Positions 1 to 12,100 of a stretch of 64,000 nt of DNA are shown piece by piece. A program made the position numbers and the translations under genes. The notes below the pieces were generated by a model. It ran no database searches. It was given only the letters and a program-made list of their open reading frames with translations, and had not been told where the DNA came from. The stretch covers positions 524,603 to 588,602 of the forward strand of contig WEDG01001357.1 in assembly GCA_017591395.1 (NCBI GenBank), read 5' to 3'. Each line of letters opens with the position of its first letter. The stretch's first letter is position 1. This stretch comes from Schistocephalus solidus. Taxonomy: Eukaryota; Platyhelminthes; Cestoda; Diphyllobothriidea; Diphyllobothriidae.

Positions 1-79
1 AAAATTATTTCTCACTGGAACCTTTATAAGACATGTATTTGTGGGGTTGGAAAGGGTAGCGATAATTACAAGGACACAC

Positions 80-187
80 CTGAGTTGGAAGTTCTGCGAG
101 TACGTCCTTAGCTAAGCCTACTTTATTCCACCGAATCTCATCCGATCCATCGGCTGCAAGTCGCAGAAAACGCCTCATCTGTACGAA
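80..187 (-). CDS. copine exon U (VWA C-terminal helix)
   Basis: This is a 108-nt exon (36 codons, phase 0 in and out). The minus-strand acceptor is a pyrimidine tract ending TTTCTAG and the donor is CAG|GTGTGT. The translation opens FVQMRRFL and ends [13 protein letters not shown]. This matches the copine C-terminal segment, where FVPFR is followed by ALAK-VLAEVP-Q. Few coding residues should remain after it, so the stop codon is probably just outside the window. Confidence 0.9.
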
Positions 188-3100
188 CTAGAAAGACAGA
201 ACGTTTCGAAGCAAGCAATTTAAGACAAGCCTCTGATATACGAAAATGTGAGAGAAGCGAACAGAAAGCAAACTTGGGATGTAATCTTTAAGATAACCAA
301 AAATTTTTCTTTTATAATCGTTTTACGCATCAAAACTTTACATTATGGTAAAACATTTGATATCATTATAAGTGTTACAATTGGTTAGTCAAATTAAGTG
401 ATATGCCCTTTCGTATCTGTCACACAGCGACGCAAAAAAAGAGAATCACAGGTTAAGAGTTTTACCTTATGTTAGTGAAAGGTTTTTAGTAAAACTGTGT
501 TTAACTCTGGTTTGTAATATTTGCAAATGTCTTTCAACTGCGCTGTGACCTCTTTACATAATTTTTATGATTGCTGAACGGTAGCTTTATAATTTTATGA
601 CACTGGTTGTAACAAACAAAGAATCATATTGGAAGCTCAGAAAGGGAGCGAAGTTCACAGAAACATTGTGCGAATTACACACGGTAGAGCGCGGGTCAAA
701 GTACTACCATAGCATAAGTGGTCTTGTGCTCAGAATCAGGGTGGGTGGGTTCGTTTTAGGGTAAAAGTGGGGGTTAGATTTATGACGCGGGAAATGATGC
801 AGCTAAAATGTAGTTCAAGGTCATCTACCATATGGTAGGTCATTTTACTGATGTCCACCCACACACATCGGGTGAATTAGTTGTGTGGAAATTTGAAACC
901 CAACGTCAGAAGGAAGCCCTCTTGGTTAACAAATGGGACATAAGATAGCTACTTTTAACCACGAACCGGAATACCAGTCTATTCAATTCACAGTAGAATA
1001 TGCTAAATGTGCTGTTTCAAAAGTTGCATGTTATGTAAGATCATAATTATATTGGTGCTAATGACTATAAGAGTCTCTTTATCCAGGTATTTATTTATAG
1101 GTGAACGCAAGTCTTTTTTCCAATTTTAAATTATATATATATGTCAAACAAATGCAAGACACTCACTTATGTGGTTAGGATCGCACTCAATCCCATTCTG
1201 TCCACCCGCCAGCTGGCCACTTTCGATAAACGAACTTTGTGTCATAAGACAAATGACGGATATAATGCACAGGTATGTTGCTAGAAGTGCAACATGCAAG
1301 ACGCAGACAGCTGTATCATGGTTTTTACCGATCATCAGTACGTCATATGCCTTGTGCAGCCCCAAAGGAGTTCTAACAATAAATTGGCACTCGCGAATTT
1401 AATAATTGCCGTGTTCTTATACAATATCTCCTTAGATACAGAAGCTTCAACGAGCATATGTGTACAAGACGCCATGTGTTATTTAATACTTACATCCCTC
1501 CCTGAAGCTGATTGTTTACAAACTTTTCCTATTGCCTGCAATAAAACTAGCGCTCATTTCTTCCCCATCCGAAAGATTGGTGTCATTAACAAATTTCTAA
1601 ATAACAGCGCAATGGTAGGGATTTAAAAATGACCCAAACGAATATTGCTTTCATATTTTGCATGGAATGAACGCATTTATGACGCAAATATTAATTAAGA
1701 TATTTAAAATAATAAGGATTGGACAAAGCAACTGACTAAATAAAACTTAAAAATGATAAATTCAAAGTGATTTTCATTTCCCCAACCAGTTAATCAGGTG
1801 ACTTCATGCATGTTATTGGCAGTATACAATAAAAAGTATGTGCTAGTATGTCCTCATTTACGCTTTAAATATCTAATATCTTTACATTAATTCGCACAAC
1901 TTGGCACATGTGGATACTAAACCGACTTAAGGAGCAAAAGGGTAGTCGACGATCAGCTGAAATATGTAATTTTCCTTAGGGTGCATCTGAGTATCATGCT
2001 CCATTTCAAGAGAACTCCTAAACGAATGCATCTTCAATAACAGCCCCTTGAAAATCCTTTTTTGAGAATCATTTCAAATGAATAAATCCCCATTCCCACG
2101 TTGGCAAAACATCTCGTAGGTTGTTGCATAGCGACGAGCAGTCAATACTCAAAATGGTCCTGCGGTTTCTTAATGGTCGTCACCCAAAATGAAATGGAAA
2201 TTCAACACTATCTTGCGTATTCCAGAGACAGTTTTCAGTTCTCAACCATTTTTTATCATGTAATGGACTGTAGAGGCCCCGCACATATGGCATAAGAGAA
2301 CCCCCATGTATTCGGTCAAGAAGTTTGATAGATTTTGGGGAACGCCACTTCTATTTGAGCCCACATTTCAATTGCTACCTTACATCAGGAAAATGATTTT
2401 ACGGGGCTGTTATGCAAAGTCAGGTTTAAGGTATATGGTTTACCTCTGTCTATCTGAATTCATTGAAGCTATGTGATACTTATAGCTCACACAAAGTTTA
2501 TAAAACGATAGTTATTGTCTATGACATAACGATGCTCTAAGTAACGTTCCCTCTTTATTTAACAGAAAACACGTTATATGGTCAAAGCCGCATACCTGAA
2601 CGTTATCCCTGCAGGCTTGTTCGCGACCTACCTTCAGAAGAGCAAAATCCTGATCCAGGATCTGTAGTTCTACAACCAGAGTTTAAAATACATCACTCAG
2701 GTAGGAAAAACATTATAGGTTAAAGTAAATCAACAGGCTTAGTTAAGTTAATAAACTGTGGCATAAACCTTTCGAATTCCATTGGATATTTCCAATCTTA
2801 AATTTGAAAATAAAAAATTGCTCCTACCCTCAAATTTTCCGCCACCGACTCCAATCAAAATAATAGATACAGGCAGATAGGAAGCCTACAAAAAGAACAA
2901 CAAACAGGCTTCTTTTAAATGGGTAGCAAGTGTGGGCAGTCAAAAATACCCGCCTTTGTAGGCAGCTTAGTTGCTTTGTCAGACAAAGTGAAAAGATTGT
3001 TTTTCGATATTGAACGGCAAAGCTATACATTTACGTTAAGTTTAAAAAAATTTCCGCTAGAGCCGTCATATTTCAGGCCTGTAAACATAAAGCAAATTTT

Positions 3101-6100
3101 AATATGAACCTCTACTTAAAAGAAGTTTTTAAAAACGTGCCTGAAATGCCTTGAATTTGTTTACTCCTGGTTAGGACTGGCAAATACACTGGAAATGAAG
3201 ATTCAAGCTCATGTTTTACCATTAAAGCTTATAATGGTTTACGGAGTGGGCGATATGTGAGGAAGGCAAATTGGAACTTCGCAGTGAAATAGACAGAGCA
3301 GGTTCTCACAACTAGATTGACTAAGCATGACTTACATGGGAAAAGTTACTTCTCGTTACCTGGTAAGCTTTACAGATCTTTTATACCAAATTAATTCACA
3401 AGCCTTTAAAATCTGTGGTAAATACCTCAATCACTGCCCTTCTCGTTTCTACCCAGTCATCAACAAGTCCAGTTGTAAGGATAAGGAGGACAAAGTATTT
3501 AGAGCTGCCATGAGATTCTCGAGCCATGCTAAAATGAAGCAAAATGTTAAAATACAAGTGAGTGCTTTCAACTAAAAAAACGTGGGAGAGTTGTCAATAG
3601 AAAATTATGAATTGGGTAAGCATAAAGTAAGCTGTATTACGTTTAACACGGGGTAAACTTAAAGCTGACAGTTTTTTCTCGTTTAAGTACAGCTTGAAAT
3701 TGATAAATCATTATTTTAAAAAGCATGAATGATCTTGATTGGTAGAAATGAAGATTTTTGCACTATTTTTGCCTAAGCGTCCTCTTACTTAATTTTACAT
3801 AGGCTCAGCTTCAAAGTTCAGTTGTCATATCAGATAAAAAGGAAAAGGTGGTTGACCTGATGCTATGATAATCCAAAGGGTGACCAATTACCTGTTCCCC
3901 TGTGGATAATCCTTGCCATAAATAATCGTCCAAACTGTAATTTTGTAATATAGACATTCGCAAAACTGATGTTTCTCAAACGCAAATGGTTTGATCAGTA
4001 GATCAGTTTCCTTCTTCGTTTACACCTCCGAATAAAGCGGATGCATATCTATGACGCAACTTAAAGCCAACTCAACTTGGAGTCACTCTTGAGGCCGTTG
4101 GAACTTTTCCAATGGTGTAATTTGCCCTTGTTTGAGAAACCTGTGCAAGGGACCTACATTGGGCACCCAAATCTTCAATTTAGCCGTAAAGCTGATCCAC
4201 ACGGAGAATGTAAAAGGCATACCTCATCCGGCAAGGGCCATTCTTTTGGTACCTTTTCCTCAGCGACATTATATTAGTATCCTGCACTAACCTGCTTATT
4301 TGAAAGCTTCCCAATTTTGTATGCTGTGAGGCGAAAAAAGGAACAACTGTTGTTTCTCATTCCATTACTAGTTAGACGAAGTCTTACGGATGAGGTTGAA
4401 AAACAGTGTATCAGAAGGTAACTTCCACCACACAATTTCTGCTCTTTGACTTCAGCATTGGGTGGCACAGAAACGAATTCCTCTGAGAAAGTCCTTCAAA
4501 AGCATGCTGTCAGATTACACCGGACCGCAAGAAATGGCAATTAGGGTCCGATATACTCGCTGCAATTTTATGCGAAATAGCTTATTGGAGGTGTTTATAA
4601 GCCGATGCGATTGTATTGGTGCCCTGAAGACTAAACCTTAAATACTAGGTATGCTATAGCATACCCTGCCTTACGTCAGGGAACATCCAGAGGCAATCAA
4701 GCGCATAAATGCGGGATAAGGTGTTTAAATTGCAAACAGATCAAATGATCCCATGCGCAGTGGTCATGGAAATTAGTGACCGATTATGACCCAAGGCGAT
4801 GCCGGGTGCAGTATATTGTATGTTGTGCCTAAATTGTCCTTCTGGGTATTGAGGTTTGATGGAAAGCATGCCCGTACCGGGCATAATTTAGCCAAAACGG
4901 GCTGCGCCTCGTGGTAGCCAAGTTTCACAAATGACTGTTCACACCTTTGAGGTAGGTCAGGAGTTCAAGTTCACAGCTACCCATGGGAAGGCGAAGGAGA
5001 CTGCGAATTGACTGGAGCTTGGACCTGTGCTGAGAAATCACTGATAAGTAGTTGTATTGACCCAGCTCCGATAAAAAGAGTCCCGAACAAATAGCCCTAG
5101 ATCTTCAGTACTGAATGTTGATTGGTTAATTACCCCCTCTAGCCATCATTTGATCTGCTGCTCGTGTAGTCGCTGACGTTTGAAAGCTCAGAAAAATACC
5201 AATGGCTACTGTACTCTATCAGCCTCCTTTTCTCTCACAGCAGCAAATGTGGTCTTTATATACTGAAAATAAAAAGTGCTAGTTTTGATTTTAACAGTGA
5301 AACGTTGGTGACGCATTCAGTCTTTATTTCAAACAAAATTCATGAAAAACTTCATAAATACGTTTTTTGCGCTGTCTTTTAAACCTTAGGTCACGGTATA
5401 TCCAAAAGTGCCTATACTAGTCACTGAGGTTTATGTGAAAAATGATTTTCAGGTTTAATAAAATTAAAACGAATTTTGTTTATACACGTTCAATGGTTTG
5501 CTACGAAACTTACTCATCCTGGTCAGTCATGGAGCTCACTCATGATCCCCGCCAGCAGCTGCACTGCACATATTATAAATGGAAGAAAAACATTGCCGAC
5601 AAAAACTAGCAAGACTGGAATGGTTATTTCTGACTTATGAGCCATCGTCAGCCAAACATACACTACTCTAGACACTACACCACCCGAGGCTTGAAACCGG
5701 GACCTCTTGATTAGAAGTCCAAGATTCAAATCCACTGCGCTTCAGGTGGTGAACTACCTGAGGTTAGGTAGAACTGGCTGGTAACGGCTTATGCACGAGA
5801 AATGTCCATTCTAGTCACCAACGCCTTTGGTGGCAATGTTTTTCTGCCTATAAAACTAACCGCTATCTGGCTGCTGGCGGGGCTCTAGAGTTATCCCCAA
5901 GGCAGTACGTGACGTGTGAGTCCCGTTACCGATCAGTGCACGCCTATCAACTAATGCGCATAGTCCCCATCTAAACTGGCCTGAATACAATGGTTAGAGC
6001 GTTTGACTCCGAATAAACAGGTCGTGGGTTCAAGCCTAGCATGATACAACATCTGTGGTTAATTATGACTGCTTGATGATGGCTGCTTAGCTAGAAATGG

Positions 6101-9100
6101 AAATCCAGTCCCCCTTGGCTTTGTCAGCAATGTTTCTGCCTATTAAAAGGAATAAATAGCCATCATTTGATTTTGCCCGAATTGTATGTCTTTAAGTACC
6201 AGTATTGTTTGAGCATGCCTAGTTAAAAGTGAGGAGCTTTCAACAAAATAATAAGGATACTCACTACGCATGCTTACCATAACTGTATAATCGCCAAAAG
6301 GAATAAAATTTTACAAAAAATTCTTACTCGTTCACTAGTTTAATCAGAGGTGAAAAATTTGGTGGAGCTGTTCCCCGGACATCAGCAGCGACACGGTTAT
6401 AGGCTGCCAACACACCTGAGACGCCTTTGCAACTTGGGTTGTTCTGATCACCCGTCTACAATGAAAACGTTTGGTTAAGTAACATCGTTGACACATGTTT
6501 TTACATGGCATGTAGGCAATAACTCAGAATTCTGTTTTTAAAACCGTAAGTTGTTTAAGAGTTATAGAGAATCACTACGTTTTCCTAAATTAGAGGCTTC
6601 TCTTAGCAGCACTCTACTAGAGCACATTTAGTAACGAACACACTTTTGCAACTTAAATGGGGCTAATGAATCCTAATACACTTGTTTTTTAACGTATAAG
6701 ATTCCTTTGAAGAGTAAGAATACCGTTTTCAGTTTTTAAGGGGTACTTGAAAACCGACCTCAATTTTAAAAGAAATTGTACTTATGGTACAAAGTTTTGT
6801 TAAGTGAAAAGCCTACAAAGACGTCTGAATTACTTTTATATGAGAAAAACTTCTCAGGAGACATCAGTAGGCCAACACAAAACTTCAGGGACCATGAATT
6901 ATTGTTTGTTTGAAAGAGCATCAAAGTTTTAGGGAACCAATATAACGAGTGACTTCAGGCATTATAACTTGCGGGGTGTTCGTGATTGACGTGTGGTAGG
7001 TGCCTTCTGTTCAAGTCACCAAAAAGACAATACTAGGCAGGATAAAGCACCTAATTACAATACAAAGGAAGTCTAGGTTTAAGTGACATTACGATATAAA
7101 TAAACATTTTTACATGACAACTGATTTCTGTGTCTCAGTTTGGACTTCGATCCTTTCAATAAACGTCCTTCGATATTAAAAAAACTAGCAGAAATGAGAA
7201 AAATTCGGTAAGTTCAATAAGGATTTTACTTTGAATTTTGATCTCATAACCAATAACATCTTACGCAGTTTGACCGTAATAGTTTCTTGGGCACGCAAAA
7301 TGACAATCAGAAAGGCACTATTTTTTCCTAAGTTCTTCCGCTTGATAAACCTTTTTTTATCCGTGTTATTGAAACGCAAATACTCGTTTTTTAATTTATG
7401 GCTTTTCAGCTTCTTAATGAATTATAACCCGGAATATGTCATTCCTTAAAAAATCATTCTGTTACTTTTACAACTGGCCTAGGAGGAGATGGGTTGATAT
7501 GTTACTTGGATCTTTACAAGAATGTTGATTGCGGTACATGAGATAGGCCACCTAGTACGCACAGTCTTTAGCGTCAACGGTAAACGCGCATGAAGTGAGG
7601 ACATATGTCTCCTGGAAAACAAAATCAACTTTTGTTCTTATTTTAAGTTAATGATAAGGAAAAATGTACCTTTAGCAAAGGCTTTTTATAAGTCATAAGC
7701 TGCTTAGTAAAAATTTATATTGGGGATTTATCGTTTTCGACATTTCATCTTACGGTAGATCATTTACAAAAATTGAAATTTTCTCGATAGATGATTTGGC
7801 AGTTTAGATGCGACCTCGTGTCTATAGATCTTGGTTTTCAATTTGGTAAAATGGAAGACAGTTCCGTTTACGTCAATCATTTTTCAGACCAATTATTATG
7901 TAACTACTTATTTTCTGTCAAATTGAAATAAGTTAAATCTCTATCTCTCTAGGACGAATATATAATGGATGAAATTCACTGACCATAAATGTTATCACTA
8001 TTCCATTTCTTTGTCAACTTTGAGTAGTCTCTTTCTTACCTTATATAATAAATTCTGAAGCCAGTATATCTACAAAATTTCAAATATTAAAAAGAAATAT
8101 GACGCGCTTACTATTTTAGGCATGTGTCGACGAGTAAGGATGGCTTTGAAATCAGCATTACTAAGACTTTGTTAAAAAATGCAACCAAGAGATGTATTTA
8201 AAACTGTAAACCGTTTAGAACTTCTATGATCATACAAGGGAATTGTAAAGGGGATTGAGAAATTAACATGACCTTCAAAGTAATTATCTGGAACGTCATG
8301 CGCACATCCTTTAGAGAGACATAAACATAAATTAACTCTGAAACCCGATAAAACCCGCATGTAAACAGCATCAGAACATCAGATGAATGGATGATGCATA
8401 TTGTACTGTATTATATGTGTCTAACTTATAATTCTAGGTCATATTAACCAAAGAAATCGAAGTATAGTGTCAAAAAGATGGTTTTTTAGTGTCAGCTTTG
8501 ACATTTTAAGAGATTGTATTAGCCGACTCTCAAATATTAACAAAATTGCCATTTGAATTCGAAAAATACTATTGTTAGTGATAGTGGTGATAGTGGTGAT
8601 AGTGGTAGTAGTGATAGTGGTATATAGTGGTATATAGTGGTATATTGTTAGTGGTATATAAGGCATATTCATATTGAGGTCGTAATACCCAAGCATGGAG
8701 GTTAGCTACTTATAGGCATTAAGTCATCCAAATGAGCAATATTTTATAAACATTAGTAAAGCGATATTTATTTTGCATTGCATTGGTTGATAGACAGTTA
8801 AATAATTCGTTAAAAAACTGTATTCCTAGTTTCCGCAGTATTTTACGTTTTCTGTGAATAAGCATATGAGCAATGTTCAGTCTCCAACTAACAAGGCTTC
8901 ATGAAACTTACAAGAGGGAAAGTGTGAGTGATTTTGCCTTCTGGGGCTGCCCGAATTCCAAATCCGTAGGCTGGAAATAATTCATCGCTAGATTGGGTGC
9001 AGTAAAAACATGAGAAAGTTGATTAGAAATCACGAAAATAGTACACCCTCCCAATGCGCTTGTTTGAAAAACGTCTTGTGAATAAGTTCGTATAGGCCCA

Positions 9101-12100
9101 GCCGACTAAAATATTTAATCTTAGATTGAAAGTGGGAGGTAAGGACGTTTTCTCTAAACCTAGACGTTATCAGAAGTAGCAAATACATTAACAGGTTCCT
9201 AAAATTAATCATGCTGTTAAAAAAATACATTTGTAAATAAGTTAAACAAAATTGGCCATTTTAATTTCACTGTTTATAACTCGCGAAAACATTTAAAACA
9301 AATTATTTAATTAGAAAATATATGCCTTTCCAAAGAAAAATTAAATATTGACAGAAAACACACTGAAAATGACCCCCTTTTATTTATTTCGTAGTAAAGT
9401 TTATAACTTGAGGAAACCTCCCGATGGACCAACTATGCACATACTCAATGCCACATGCTTCAGTGACTTTATTGCCCCACACCAGCGTTTCTATGATTGA
9501 AAAGTCGTTGCAGTAAAATGAATGTCAACCATTTCCCTCAATGTGCATGTGTTTTTGTTTCAACTTTACTTGGTATTTTAACCGATCAATATTTTTGGCA
9601 ATACATACAATTAAGCACAATGCACGAATTCAATATTCAACTTGTGGTTTCGATCAAAAGAACAACACATTCCTCGGAAAAACGTTAAAGCTGCTGCACT
9701 GATTTACACAACTCTCAAACTATTCAAACCCATATTTCTTGCATTCATTCATTTTGCTCTATTTTTCCAGTTTTTTGCATGCTAATTCTACGTTTAATAT
9801 TTACTGTCTCTTCTGTTTCAAGGTAATTCGAAATAGCAGTCATAGCGTTGATCGTTCATCAGTGAATGCAGAGTTGCCTCCGTCCACTGCAGACAAACAA
9901 AATATGTGGATGGATGGATGTAACGCATCTGGGCAGAGGTGTCGGTGTGACCCTACGGTGATGACTAACCTAAGCACGCGAGTATTATATTATTATTGAC
10001 AGAAACGCTAATCCAGACTTATCCAAACTTCAAATCATAATTCAGTTTGAATTCCAGGAGGATATGAAGATTCATGGCTGGTAACAACATAACACCTTAT
10101 TTATAAATGAAAATGTGCCAAATATGAAATGTTTTTTCTGCGTTATATCAGAGATATTATGAAGGTACTCCAAAAATTACCTGTCATATTCCTGCAGGAT
10201 TTCAATGACGGCTTGAATTGCAATGGCATATTCACTACACGTAACAGCAGATTTAGCCGCCGCCAATGCATCTGAGAAAAAGTGGGCATTCTGACCCGTG
10301 GGAGGTAAGTGGTTTGATAGGTCCACTCCAACAACAACGTTGATACTAGTGCTAAAAGAATATATGTGGCTTAAAGAAGATATAAACGTTTGTAAATTTT
10401 AATGGGATACTTTTTTCAATCAGTATTTTATTCCGGAATAAAAATGTTGATGGTGGTTCCACATAACGAATTGATTCAATAAATAACATATTAAATCATG
10501 TGAATGCGTTTTGGTGCGTAATAAATTTGTAAACAATCCATTGAAAATCTAGAAAAAGATCAATATTTCAGCATTTTTGGTGCAAACGCTGACATAAAAT
10601 ATTTTTAAAGAGTGGCGTTTATTTGTTTACGATTGAATGTTACAATGTTTGCCAAAACCTTACCCACTCAATATATAGTCCAAAAACGAACATGTATTTG
10701 TTGAAATGTCGACCCGAACGTTTACCTAAAATATAGATAGGAATATGCTTTTGGAATTTTATTTTGCCATTCTCTTTAAGAATTTTCTGTTGTGTAAATT
10801 GCAATATAAAGTTTCGTTGTTGATGTTTCTTCGTTTATCCACTATAAACCGTCTAGAGTTAGGATGAGGGGAAATTTGCTAATTTATTTTGCGAATCTTA
10901 TACATAATTGATTTTGTTAACTTTTTTCAATAAAAATCTTTAAATCCATTAACTAAAATTTCACGATATAAATCTGTACGAACCAAAAAATAATTCAACC
11001 GTTTGATTCTGTCGGTATCAAGTTTATCCCTTCAGCTTTAGCGGAAAAGAGTTTATTAAAAAACACCCGTCAAATTTCAAACATAGTTTAGTGTTTTGTG
11101 TCTGAAAATACTTGACAGCGTAAGCTCAAACATATCTGACTCCCTAGAGTACACTCAAAAGAGAACCTCTCAAATGTTTTGCCTAATTACATACATTCTT
11201 TTCAAAGATGTAGTCTAGGCTTGTTTTTGTAGTTTTCTGAATAAATCAAGTGCATCAAAATATGTTCTTTGCAGACGAGTGTATATCTCATTTCTTAAAT
11301 CTGACACTGACATGCGCAGGCATTTTGAGAAACAAGATTTTATAAACTTATATGTAGAAAGAGGTTATTCAAGGCAAGCAAAACGGTTTTTATTGATGAA
11401 TTTAGCTATTTTCGTATATACGCAGAATCAGAAACCCATTTCAATTATGTTAAGCAAGTCAAACGATAAACAGTAGGTTAAAAAAACTACCCAAAATCGT
11501 AGTAAAACTTACAATCCCCGAGTTATTGTAAAACTTCTTCCGCTTGCACTTCGCTCGATTTATAAGCTTTGAAATAAAATCAAAGCACTAATAAAAATCA
11601 ATGCAATAACAAATTATCATTAAAATCAGTCGAGAAAAATGAAGTTTACTTCCCACATATTTTTTTCCAAAAACGCATTAAACTGTAATAAGTTCCAAGG
11701 AAATACGACCACGTGTTCCAAATATACATTAACGTTTCTACTAAACTAATTTCCTAAAGACTAGTTGTACTCCAAAAAATTGCTTTACAGAATAGCACCA
11801 TTGCATAAGAAGCATTAAACGGCAAATAAAGAACATGCAGAGCCTACAGATGGTTTTAAAGGGCTTGAAAGAAAGAACTTACTTCGAAGTTAACACCTTC
11901 AGGGTGGCTGGATAGCAGTTGGCGCGTGGTGATATTGAATTCGCCGATGATATCACTTGGAATGCAAAAATATCCCTAGCATTTTATTTGCCATTCTTTA
12001 ACGAAACGAAATACTTCATCATAAATAATGCGAACATGCCCTGGAGCTTCCAAAATTATTATTTTTTTACCAAATTTTGTACGATAAACGAGTCCGACTA

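Larger units (their letters stand above)
5140..6171. mobile_element. 1.0-kb insert bounded by 15-bp direct repeat
   Basis: The 15 bases TAGCCATCATTTGAT occur exactly at 5140-5154 and again at 6157-6171. The right copy directly follows a SINE tail (TATTAAAAGGAATAAA). A perfect 15-mer at both ends of a SINE-bearing block is what a target-site duplication from retroposition looks like. The inserted segment would be 5155-6156, which contains two plus-strand and one minus-strand SINE portions, so it is composite or was hit more than once. Confidence 0.6.
3529..6327 (-). other. copine intron with SINE-rich 1-kb insert
   Basis: This 2.8-kb intron lies between exons C and S. It contains a diverged tRNA-like head near 4893-5010 and a block at 5155-6156 with SINE copies in both orientations, flanked by a perfect 15-bp direct repeat. 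A splice-bounded 43-nt segment at 3892-3934 was rejected because it would break the C-to-S phase. Confidence 0.8.

Noticed and set aside
1150..1290. Possible exon on either strand, including a thrombospondin-like GGWTEWD reading on the minus strand
   Set aside because: Three competing readings with splice-like ends, one needing a frameshift; none fits the copine or a recognised family.
1493..1534. Minus-strand 42-nt phase 0-0 segment ([14 protein letters not shown])
   Set aside because: Copine exons T and U join directly in phase 0 with canonical sequence. Nothing is missing there.
2566..2700. Plus-strand exon: 135 nt, open, with AACAG acceptor and CAG|GTAGG donor
   Set aside because: The minus strand of the same segment encodes the copine LD-D and RD-VQ region in phase with both neighbours. 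The plus reading is an antisense shadow.
3457..3557. Plus-strand exon in phase with 2566-2700 and good splice sites
   Set aside because: It overlaps copine exon S on the minus strand ([10 protein letters not shown]), which has family homology. The plus reading has none.
3892..3934. Minus-strand 43-nt exon between copine exons C and S
   Set aside because: Its phase 2 to 0 would break the direct C-to-S junction, which already gives a canonical copine sequence.
4278..4417. Plus-strand open segment with a donor at 4417
   Set aside because: It was attractive only as a continuation of the two rejected plus-strand exons; no homology.
8439..8696. 85-codon minus-strand frame rich in Thr/Ile
   Set aside because: It is the translation of the minisatellite at 8575-8660.
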